A stretch of 64,000 nucleotides of DNA. It comes from Demequina sp. TMPB413 (GTDB lineage Bacteria > Actinomycetota > Actinomycetes > Actinomycetales > Demequinaceae). The DNA is taken from positions 2,046,001-2,110,000 of the forward strand of contig NZ_CP096184.1 in assembly GCF_020447105.2 (NCBI RefSeq), given 5' to 3'. The stretch's first letter is position 1; every line of letters begins with the position of its first letter. The notes under the pieces were generated by a model. It searched no databases. It was not told the origin of the DNA and was given only the letters and a program-made list of their open reading frames with translations. The position numbers were made by a program, and so were the translations under genes. Shown piece after piece: positions 27,636-33,895 of this stretch.

Positions 27636-27946
27636 GCACTCTGATCCTCTTTGTGCTCGCCGCGGCGCTCACGTTCGCGATCCGCTACTCGGGCATCGCC
27701 CTGTTCGCGGGCGACCGCGAGCTCTCACCCGGCTGGGCGCGCACCCTCGAGCTTGCGGGGCCCGCAGCAATGGCAGCCATCGCGGCCAATACCTTGCTCA
27801 TCGCCGACGACGGCTTCCGCAGTCTCGGTGCGTGGCACCTGATGGCGGTCGCCGCCGCCGCGATGGCCGTGTGGAAGCGAGACACCAACTGGATCCTGCT
27901 GGCGGGAGCCGCTGGCTTCGTGGTCTTCAGGCTGCTGGGACTTTAG
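27632..27946 (+). CDS. azlD: AzlD-family small exporter subunit (copy 2)
   Basis: Protein of 104 residues from GTG 27632, overlapping its AzlC partner by four bases. It has the AzlD start ALTFAIRYSGIALFAGD and LELAGPAAMAAIAANTLL, and the same length as copy 1. It was identified by reading frame and family pattern; three to four membrane helices. Confidence 0.85.
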   Translation: MSTLILFVLAAALTFAIRYSGIALFAGDRELSPGWARTLELAGPAAMAAIAANTLLIADDGFRSLGAWHLMAVAAAAMAVWKRDTNWILLAGAAGFVVFRLLGL

Positions 27947-27976
27947 GACGGCGCGTGACCCTTACCAGCGTCGTCT

Positions 27977-28207
27977 CTACTTCTGGATGGGGCCCTTCTT
28001 GCCTTCCCAGCCGGAGTGATTCATGCCTTGGCTGCGCTGCTGCTTCTGGATCTGGGAGTCAGGCGGCTGCTTGGCGTCGGGATTCTGGTTCTCCGCATCG
28101 CCTGAGCCGCTCTGCCACGGAGGCGCTCCGGCGTGGTCTGGTCGGTGGTCGGCCGCGTTGGGAACGTCGATGGGCTTGTCTTGGTCGCGAGGTTCCTGGT
28201 CGGTCAT
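27977..28207 (-). CDS. Small hydrophilic hypothetical protein
   Basis: From ATG 28207, with AGGGAG eight bases upstream, the gene encodes 76 residues that are almost all polar (Asp, Gln, Pro, Asn, Lys). No hydrophobic core is seen, so it is probably disordered, and no family is recognised. The good ribosome binding site is the main support. It converges on azlD copy 2 with a 30-base gap. Confidence 0.5.
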   Translation of the reverse strand: MTDQEPRDQDKPIDVPNAADHRPDHAGAPPWQSGSGDAENQNPDAKQPPDSQIQKQQRSQGMNHSGWEGKKGPIQK

Positions 28208-28345
28208 CGTGGACTCCCTTCTTCGGAACGGTCGGTCACTAGTGCAACCATATGGACGGGCGACTTCATCCCTCCTGGTCAACATGGGGGCCGCGCTCTG
28301 GCACCGATGGGCGGCCTCAGTCGTTGTTCGCCCACAGGGAGGGAC

Positions 28346-28939
28346 ATGATGGCGCGCATGTGGGAATCGTTCGGCATCACCACGGCGGTGCTCGCCGGCG
28401 CCGGGGTTGTCGCTGCCCTCGCGCTGCTGGTGGTGCTGGTCGCGGTGCTGGGCGGGATGCGTCGCGCCTTGCGGATCACTCCCTGGGTGCTGCTCGCCAT
28501 GACGACCGTTGCGATCCTGGTGGCAACGCTCGGCTTTGGCGTGGGCGACCCCGACGCTCAGGCAGGGCTCAATCTCGAGCCGTTCACGGAGATTCGGCGA
28601 GGGTTGCGCGCCGGAGCCTCCGACGCGGTGGCCGCGAACGTGTGGGGAAACGTCGCGATGTTTGTACCGATTGGCCTGCTGCTGGTGTGGCTGCTCACCT
28701 CGCCGCTCATCGCGCGGGTGATCATGGCGACCATCGCCGGCATCGGACTGTCGGTGATCATTGAACTCGCGCAGCTGACGCTGCGCCGCGTGGCCGACAT
28801 CGATGACGTGATTCTCAATGGCTCCGGGGCGCTACTTGGAGCGCTGGTGGGCATGGTGACGGTGCTGCTGTGGAGGCTCGTGACGTGGATCGCGCGGAGT
28901 GTGCGCGCGCGGCGTCACCCTTCAGCCCCGGCCGCCTAG
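28346..28939 (+). CDS. VanZ-like membrane protein
   Basis: Membrane protein of 197 residues with about five helices and a VanZ-like pattern: EPFTEIRRG, NVWGNVAMFVPIGLLLVWL and SVIIELAQLTLRRVADIDDVILNGSGALLGALVG. The conserved Asn, Glu and Asp of the family are present. Members are linked to teicoplanin tolerance, but most have no known function. ATG 28346 follows AGGGAGGGAC. The 219 bases after it, up to the Sir2 gene, show nothing I can support. Confidence 0.85.
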   Translation: MMARMWESFGITTAVLAGAGVVAALALLVVLVAVLGGMRRALRITPWVLLAMTTVAILVATLGFGVGDPDAQAGLNLEPFTEIRRGLRAGASDAVAANVWGNVAMFVPIGLLLVWLLTSPLIARVIMATIAGIGLSVIIELAQLTLRRVADIDDVILNGSGALLGALVGMVTVLLWRLVTWIARSVRARRHPSAPAA

Positions 28940-29158
28940 CGCCCGTCGCAGCTTCGGGGCACGCCGCCCATGCAGCAAACTCACTACCGCATCGACACTG
29001 GCCCGCCGACCCCTGCGGAAGATGCGTCTCACCTGTCAGTTCAGTAGTGACTTCTCGACGGCAGGGTGCGACGGACCGCGAAGGGCGACGGACGGCACAC
29101 GGTGTCGGACCGTGGAGCGCGCGGCGGACGGAAGACGGTGTCGGTCTCGCGAGGACGG

Positions 29159-29896
29159 CTAGTGCACCAGGGGCGGCGCCACCAACCGGTTCACGAGCGC
29201 TGGCACGGTCAGGTCGATGGGCCCGCGAATCACCTCTGACGCGTAGCGGTCGTAGTCGGTGGGCTCGGCGGTGACGATGATCAGGTCGGCGCCGGCCTCC
29301 ACCGCCATGCCGGCGAGGCTCGCCACCGGATAGACCGACAGGCTGGTGCCGATCGCGATGAACACGTCGCACGTGGTCGCGGCCCGCACCGCGCGGTCGA
29401 TCGCCGCCGCGGGCAGGATCTCGCCAAAGTAGACGATGTCGGGCTTGAGGACTCCGCCGCAGTCCACGCAGGCTGGGTCGGGGTTAGCGGCCAGGCCAGC
29501 GACGACGTCGGCCGTGTTCACGCTGTTGCCGCACCCCCGGCACGACGTGGTGCGGAGGGTGCCGTGCATCTCGACCACGTCGCTCTCCGCGAGCCCGCCG
29601 GCCTGGTGAAGCCCGTCGAAGTTCTGGGTGAGCACCACGTCAAGGCGGCCAGCGTCGGCGAGGCGGGCGAGCGCCTTGTGGGCGGCGCTGGGGGACGACG
29701 TCCAGGCAGGGTGGTCGCGCCAATCGCGCCATCCGGCGATGCGGACTTCCCTGTCGCGCACAAAGGCGTCGATGTCGAGCAACCGCGCGCGCTCGGGGTT
29801 GAGGGTCCACACCCCGGCGGGGCCGCGGAAGTCGGGGATGCCGGAGCCTGTCGAGATGCCCGCCCCTGTGAGGACCGCGATCCGTTGGCTTGGCAC
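29159..29896 (-). CDS. cobB: Sir2-family NAD-dependent protein deacylase
   Basis: Sirtuin of 245 residues that removes acyl groups from lysines using NAD. Visible: GAGISTGSGIPDFRG (11-25) for NAD binding, TQNFDGLHQAGG, the catalytic His111 in EMHGTL, zinc cysteines 119, 122, 143 and 146 (CRGC and CVDC), and GTSLSVYP. All catalytic residues are intact. The GTG start is preceded by TACCAT-CACCGT, again the leaderless spacing. In other bacteria CobB reactivates acetylated Acs; an acsA gene with the target lysine is present at 3453. Confidence 0.94.
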   Translation of the reverse strand: MPSQRIAVLTGAGISTGSGIPDFRGPAGVWTLNPERARLLDIDAFVRDREVRIAGWRDWRDHPAWTSSPSAAHKALARLADAGRLDVVLTQNFDGLHQAGGLAESDVVEMHGTLRTTSCRGCGNSVNTADVVAGLAANPDPACVDCGGVLKPDIVYFGEILPAAAIDRAVRAATTCDVFIAIGTSLSVYPVASLAGMAVEAGADLIIVTAEPTDYDRYASEVIRGPIDLTVPALVNRLVAPPLVH

Positions 29897-29902
29897 ACGG
29901 TG

Positions 29903-29908
29903 ATGGTA
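29903..29908 (-). promoter_or_regulatory. -10 box (TACCAT) of the Sir2 gene, leaderless
   Basis: The minus strand reads TACCAT-CACCGT-GTG, six bases from the start codon, with no ribosome binding site. Confidence 0.4.
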
Positions 29909-29983
29909 CGTCGGCGCAGGCGGGCGTGAGCGCGAACGCCCAAGGATGAAGTGGCGCCCCGACTCCCCTTAGGATTGCGGGGC

Positions 29984-30056
29984 GGGCCTCTAGCTCAGTT
30001 GGTAGAGCAGCGGACTTTTAATCCGCGGGTCGTGGGTTCGAGCCCCACGGGGCCCA
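29984..30056 (+). tRNA. tRNA-Lys (anticodon TTT)
   Basis: A full 73-base cloverleaf can be drawn: acceptor GGGCCTC/GGGGCCC with one T-G pair, D-stem GCTC/GAGC, anticodon stem GCGGA/TCCGC with loop CTTTTAA, variable loop GGGTC, T-arm GTGGG-TTCGAGC-CCCAC and discriminator A. CCA is not encoded. The 3' part from the anticodon loop on is copied exactly at 33810-33853, which makes this the insertion site of the island that follows. Confidence 0.97.
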
Positions 30057-30058
30057 CT
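30015..30058 (+). repeat. attL: 44-bp direct repeat at the 3' end of tRNA-Lys
   Basis: Identical over 44 bases to 33810-33853. It runs from the anticodon loop to just past the tRNA end, the usual crossover region for tyrosine integrases that use tRNA genes. Confidence 0.9.
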
Positions 30059-30189
30059 AGGTAGATCACCGAATGGTGGTCGCGACACGGGTGTGGTTCG
30101 AGGCAAATCCCCTTCAAAACCCCTCCGATGCTCATCTCGGCTGGCCCGTCGGCTTCGCGGCAGCCCGAGTCGATGTCAGTGGTGCGTCG

Positions 30190-30195
30190 TAGAAT
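30190..30195 (+). promoter_or_regulatory. -10 box (TAGAAT) of the TIR gene, leaderless
   Basis: TAGAAT-CCGACC-ATG places the -10 six bases before the start codon. No clear -35 is seen 17-18 bases further up. Confidence 0.5.
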
Positions 30196-30201
30196 CCGAC
30201 C

Positions 30202-30915
30202 ATGGCTCAATGCACGGCTCCTGTCTACGGCCACCGCACGGCGAGCGGTGCTGCGAACTGCCCCGCGTGCGGGGGACGCTATGGAGGGTACGGAGGTGGC
30301 TACTACTCGCCTCGACCCAGCTACTCGCCGCCTCCGCCCCCGCCCAGGCATCCGAGTTTCGCAAGCCGGTCTTCTGGCAGTGGCGGGGGTACCTCGTCAA
30401 GGAGTCGAGCGCGCCGAGCATCCGTGACGTACTCAGCACGTGAGTATCAGACGCTTCGACCGGTACGCGATCAAGCAGTTCGAGTTGCGGAGACTCGGCC
30501 CGACCTCCGCGACCTGTTCCTCTGCCATGCGTGGGCTGACAGAGGCGGCGCAGCGCTGGAGTTCTACGAGTTCCTGGTCGGTTTCGGGGTGTCCGTTTGG
30601 TTTAGCGAGAAGGATCTGCCGCTCGGAACTCCCATGATGCGCCAGATCGACAAAGGTCTCAAGAATTCGAGAGTGGGCGTGGTTCTCGTGACTCCAGCAA
30701 TGCTGGACAGCCTCGACTCCGAAGGCATTGCAGACAAGGAACTGTCAGTGTTGCTCGGGTCAGGCCGCGTGATTCCGATCGCACACGACACGACGTTTGA
30801 CCTCATGCGGGACGTGAGCCCGATGCTCGCGTCACACTCAGGACTCACGACCGCAGACTATGGGTCGCTTGAGGAAGTCGCGCTGAGGATCGCGGACACT
30901 GTCCTGCTCGACTAG
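30202..30915 (+). CDS. TIR-domain protein with N-terminal Cys cluster and disordered linker
   Basis: Protein of 237 residues. Residues 1-25 carry Cys4, Cys20 and Cys23 (NCPAC), possibly a partial zinc ribbon. Residues 26-75 are Gly/Tyr/Pro/Ser-rich and likely disordered. The TIR domain spans about 104-237: DLFLCHAWAD, then VSVWFSEKDLPLGTPM, RVGVVLVTPAML and ADKELSVLLGSGRVIPI. Glu180 aligns with the catalytic glutamate of NAD-cleaving TIR domains such as SARM1 (the HKEI position). An NADase or signalling function in phage defence is therefore plausible, but unproven. It faces the PIN-like gene with a 36-base gap. Confidence 0.85.
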   Translation: MAQCTAPVYGHRTASGAANCPACGGRYGGYGGGYYSPRPSYSPPPPPPRHPSFASRSSGSGGGTSSRSRARRASVTYSAREYQTLRPVRDQAVRVAETRPDLRDLFLCHAWADRGGAALEFYEFLVGFGVSVWFSEKDLPLGTPMMRQIDKGLKNSRVGVVLVTPAMLDSLDSEGIADKELSVLLGSGRVIPIAHDTTFDLMRDVSPMLASHSGLTTADYGSLEEVALRIADTVLLD

Positions 30916-30951
30916 CCACCATCGCTTCGCCCCGCAACGCGGTGATCGGCG

Positions 30952-32211
30952 CTACGAGGAAGACGACTCCGAGGAATCACCCCAGAACCACTGCACGAAC
31001 TCACGAGGCACCAGAAAGTGCGAGGCGAGCACATAGCTATCGGGCGACTCGTAGACGGCGACCAGCGGTTCGGGCAGTGACTTGGAGGACAACGCTTCCT
31101 CCGCCTGCAGTTGCTTCATCACCGTCCGCGTCGGGCGCGTGAATCCTCGCAATGTTCTGTCGCTGTCGAAGCCACCCATCTCGTAGATACGCTCGCGCGA
31201 TATCCTCCCGCCGTTGCCGGCGGCTTCCTCTACGACCAGTGCATGCAGTGACGAGTACGCCGCAAGACGTTCCATGAACAGTTCGATGTCGTAGTCGGTC
31301 CAAAGCGATCCGCTGGACGAGACCTGGTCGATCGAGCTCAGTGACTCCTCAGTGATCTGCGCGTCGAGCGCTTTGCGCGAGAGGTCGAGTAGTCGCGCGG
31401 TACGCACTAAGAGCAACTGCGCACCAGCGTAATCGCGGGCCTCACGAACGAGCGCAAGGTTAGCTCCCACCGTCGCTCCGCCCTCACGCTCGAACCAGTC
31501 CCCCTTCTCCGAGTCCTCGGTCACGACTACGAGATAGCGAACCTGCCGTGCTTTTGCCTCCCGGAGTGCCTGTATCCACACAAGGTAGTCGCCAGCGCGG
31601 GCCTCACCCGACTTGTCGGTATCGCCGTATCCAGGAGGCACCTTCTGGTCGAATCGCTTCAGCCCGTCCGCGATATCCGCAGATTGGGTGGATGGTTCAG
31701 ATTTCGAGCCCACCTTGCCCACGAATACGACCCGCAACCTGCCGAGGACCGCGTCGGTGCGCGTATCGACTTCGTGCTTCGTCTCACCAGCGCGAAGTGC
31801 AATGTCCTCGCGAGCACCCTGCAACGCCGAGTCGACTTCACCGAACAGGCCCGCCGACACAGCCTCGGGTGCCCCCGTTCGACGTCGCCAGAAGGAGAGT
31901 TTCTCTTCAATTTGCTGACCGAAAGACTCCAGAGACTTGAGAATCTCCTCGATGTCCTTCGAGCGCTGCCTAATGACCGTGCGTCGCCGCGACCAAAACT
32001 CGCGAGCAACTTGGTGCGGCACGTAGAGGCGATCGCCTATGAGTTGCAGGACGGCGAAGAGCGCGTCTGCCGCGGACTGGTCGTAGCGGTAGAGGTTCAA
32101 CACGACATTGGTGTCGAGTACCACAAGGCCCTCGCGAACGGCCTCGACCTGTTGCTCATCGGTGAGCTGCTCATACTCCGCAAAGTCATCATCGAGCGAG
32201 CCAAGCACCAT
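30952..32211 (-). CDS. PIN-like domain nuclease (PIN_8 / DUF4935-like)
   Basis: Protein of about 419 residues. Near the N-terminus is the first PIN strand VVLDTNVVLNLYRYD with its metal-binding Asp, then a helical insert with many charged residues (RRRTVIRQRSKDIEEIL). The second acidic cluster lies at GDTDKSGEARAGDYLVWIQAL and a third at VVVTEDSEKGDWFE, matching the PIN-like PF18476 pattern. The C-terminal 130 residues hold a possible winged-helix region. It probably cuts RNA or DNA. ATG 32211 is chosen because GAGGGG lies eight bases upstream; ATG 32229 is possible. Confidence 0.75.
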   Translation of the reverse strand: MVLGSLDDDFAEYEQLTDEQQVEAVREGLVVLDTNVVLNLYRYDQSAADALFAVLQLIGDRLYVPHQVAREFWSRRRTVIRQRSKDIEEILKSLESFGQQIEEKLSFWRRRTGAPEAVSAGLFGEVDSALQGAREDIALRAGETKHEVDTRTDAVLGRLRVVFVGKVGSKSEPSTQSADIADGLKRFDQKVPPGYGDTDKSGEARAGDYLVWIQALREAKARQVRYLVVVTEDSEKGDWFEREGGATVGANLALVREARDYAGAQLLLVRTARLLDLSRKALDAQITEESLSSIDQVSSSGSLWTDYDIELFMERLAAYSSLHALVVEEAAGNGGRISRERIYEMGGFDSDRTLRGFTRPTRTVMKQLQAEEALSSKSLPEPLVAVYESPDSYVLASHFLVPREFVQWFWGDSSESSSS

Positions 32212-32350
32212 TCCCCCACCCCTCATCATCGAAGTTCGACGCGGTGAATACCCACGACACTAGCGCCCCTCGGCCACGGAGCCATCAAACTTCTCCACAT
32301 GGCTCGCGTAGTTACTTGGGTAAGGGTGCGCATAGGCCGCGTCGGCCGTG

Positions 32351-32386
32351 GCGAGGCTGGCGAGGCTGGCGAGGCTGGCGAGGCCG
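32351..32386. repeat. 9-bp tandem repeat in the divergent island promoter region
   Basis: GCGAGGCTG is repeated exactly three times (32351-32377), with a fourth variant copy GCGAGGCCG. It sits in the 361-bp gap between the PIN-like gene and the DUF3892 gene. That gap otherwise holds the CIRCE promoter and no gene. Confidence 0.9.
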
Positions 32387-32471
32387 AGCCAACGGGACAC
32401 CTCATACGGCGGTGCAAGCCTGCCGCCTGCCGACCGCTGGCGAGCAAAATCGGGACACGCCATTCGAACGC

Positions 32472-32506
32472 TTGTGCGATTAGCACTCTCGTGCGTAGAG
32501 TGCTAG
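32472..32506 (+). promoter_or_regulatory. CIRCE heat-shock operator over the promoter of the DUF3892 gene
   Basis: TTAGCACTC (32480-32488), nine bases, then GAGTGCTAG (32498-32506) match the CIRCE consensus TTAGCACTC-N9-GAGTGCTAA at every base but the last. TTGTGC (32472-32477) and TAGAGT (32496-32501) are a plausible -35/-10 with an 18-base gap, so HrcA bound here would cover the -10. It lies 67 bases before ATG 32573. Confidence 0.85.
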
Positions 32507-32572
32507 TCGTGGCCCCGCTAGAGGGCTAGGGTCACGCGCCCGCCTCAGCCCTCAGACAGGTCAGCAACTCCC

Positions 32573-32854
32573 ATGAGCATCGAGATCACGCATGTGCGCT
32601 TCGGCAGCACCGCAGCGAGCCACGAGACGATCACCGCCTACAAGTGGCGCAACGACCAGACTGGTCACGTTGGATCCAGTGACAAGCCAGCGATGGTCGC
32701 CTGGGTCGACATTGAGTCCAACGTCGCTCACGTCGGGCAAGGTGACAAGTATGTAGCGGTCGGCGCTGTCCATCCGACCAGTGGCGAGGCACACTTGCGC
32801 ACCCATGCCGACGGTCAGTGGACCAACAACCTCCTGTCACTTCCGACCTACTAG
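32573..32854 (+). CDS. DUF3892 domain protein
   Basis: Protein of 93 residues. The whole length follows the DUF3892 pattern: ITHVRFGS at the start, TAYKWRND, a turn with DIESNVAHVGQGDKYVAVGAV and the strongly typical ending EAHLRTHADGQWTNNLLSLPTY. The function of the family is unknown; members are often small stand-alone proteins near stress or mobile genes. Here it is the first gene behind a CIRCE operator, so heat or protein-folding stress should induce it. The next gene overlaps its end or starts 11 bases after it. Confidence 0.8.
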   Translation: MSIEITHVRFGSTAASHETITAYKWRNDQTGHVGSSDKPAMVAWVDIESNVAHVGQGDKYVAVGAVHPTSGEAHLRTHADGQWTNNLLSLPTY

Positions 32855-33657
32855 TCGGCCAGCGGGTGGATAGCCAGCGCGCACAGCAAATCGCTCGAAG
32901 CGGCGAGCATCTGGCTCGTGTAGTGGGCGCGTGGCGACAAATCTGGGTGTCTGATGACTCCGTGGAAGTGCCGGTGCTGGACCAGACCATCACTTCCGGC
33001 TTCGTTCATCTCGCGTGGGCCCACCATGCGGTGAGAATCTCAGAGTCCGTCGACGCGCTCTACGAGAGAGCCATGTACCTGCAGGCGGTCCCTCTCATCC
33101 GACAGACACTCGAAACGGCAATTACTTCATTGTGGGCTGCGAACGTATCCCAGGCAGGCGAGCGAGCGTACGTCGCCCACCTACTGTCGCGCCGCACCAT
33201 GCTCCGAGAGATGGGTGGACTCGGCATGCCTGTCTCCGATGGCCTCGCAGAACTGGCGACAGAGATCGCCCAACGTGAGGCGATGCATGGCAAACTCGAC
33301 AAGTTCAAGATGCCCCTTCTCTCCAACCGTGCAACCGCCGTCCGGGGTGGGCGCGATCTGTATGTTCACTATCGTCACCTGTCGGAGCTCGCACACCCGA
33401 CGTTCTGGTTAGCAGACGGGTACGCACACCCTGTCGACCTGCCGGACAGCCGGTTCGCTTTGTCAGACTCGTCAAGGTACGACGGCGCGCCGCTCGCCCT
33501 GAACTACCAACTCGTGTCGGTCTGTCACACGCTCGGAATCTGGTCGACACTGCCCCATCAGTCGGATCGCTACCAGTCTTTGCTCGCCACACTCGACGAT
33601 GTTGGACGGGAGTTCGACTTCTCGGTTGCGAGACATCCTGAGGGCAGCGGGTCGTAG
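32818..33657 (+). CDS. Helical protein, DUF5677-like (uncertain)
   Basis: Protein of 279 residues from GTG 32818, which overlaps the DUF3892 gene by 37 bases; GTG 32866 (263 residues, 11 bases after that stop) is an alternative. The centre has YLQAVPLIRQTLETAITSLWA and later YVHYRHLSELAHPTFWLADGY. This arrangement of helices with conserved Arg, Glu and His resembles DUF5677 and AbiV-like proteins. No membrane segment is seen. It is probably co-transcribed with the DUF3892 gene from the CIRCE promoter and is the last island gene before attR. Confidence 0.6.
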   Translation: MDQQPPVTSDLLVGQRVDSQRAQQIARSGEHLARVVGAWRQIWVSDDSVEVPVLDQTITSGFVHLAWAHHAVRISESVDALYERAMYLQAVPLIRQTLETAITSLWAANVSQAGERAYVAHLLSRRTMLREMGGLGMPVSDGLAELATEIAQREAMHGKLDKFKMPLLSNRATAVRGGRDLYVHYRHLSELAHPTFWLADGYAHPVDLPDSRFALSDSSRYDGAPLALNYQLVSVCHTLGIWSTLPHQSDRYQSLLATLDDVGREFDFSVARHPEGSGS

Positions 33658-33809
33658 ATCCCCTCCAGAATCCCCTCCGACCGCGCCGCTTGCGTGAGCG
33701 ACCGAGGTCGACCGTCCTCGCCCGGCTTGGCTCCCAGCGGTGCTCAGGACGGTCAGTTCCACGCTCAAAAGGGCCAGGTCGGTCTGAGCCGGTCGCCCAT
33801 CACCAGGGT

Positions 33810-33853
33810 CTTTTAATCCGCGGGTCGTGGGTTCGAGCCCCACGGGGCCCACT
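33810..33853 (+). repeat. attR: 44-bp copy of the tRNA-Lys 3' half
   Basis: Exact copy of 30015-30058. The acceptor 5' strand and D-arm are missing, so it is not a working tRNA. About 40 bases beyond it still resemble, imperfectly, those after the intact tRNA (both contain GGTTCGAGG), ending at the dinB stop. Confidence 0.9.
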
Positions 33854-33895
33854 TGGTGGATCGCCGCACAGTGCCTCGGCATGCGGTTCGAGGTC

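Larger units (their letters stand above)
30015..33853. mobile_element. tRNA-Lys-integrated genomic island without integrase (3.8 kb)
   Basis: The segment is bounded by the 44-bp tRNA-derived direct repeats. Inside, base composition is visibly less GC-rich than in the flanks. The genes are accessory types: TIR protein, PIN-like protein, DUF3892 protein and a DUF5677-like protein. No integrase, relaxase or replication gene is present, so it is a remnant, a cargo-only island or one mobilised in trans. Just inside each end is a related 22-23-bp pyrimidine-rich sequence (30107-30128 and 33658-33680), possibly an old recombinase arm site. Confidence 0.8.

Noticed and set aside
29995..30351. Minus-strand frame with the phrase VGPVGLEPTTRGLK across tRNA-Lys
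   Set aside because: This peptide is simply the reverse translation of the tRNA-Lys gene, a well-known false protein in actinomycete annotations.
33805..33855. Second tRNA-Lys gene
   Set aside because: Only the 3' half from the anticodon loop on is present; no acceptor 5' strand or D-arm, so it cannot fold as a tRNA.
33472..33882. Minus-strand frame with VGPVGLEPTTRGLK at the right island end
   Set aside because: Same artefact, produced by the 44-bp tRNA copy at attR.
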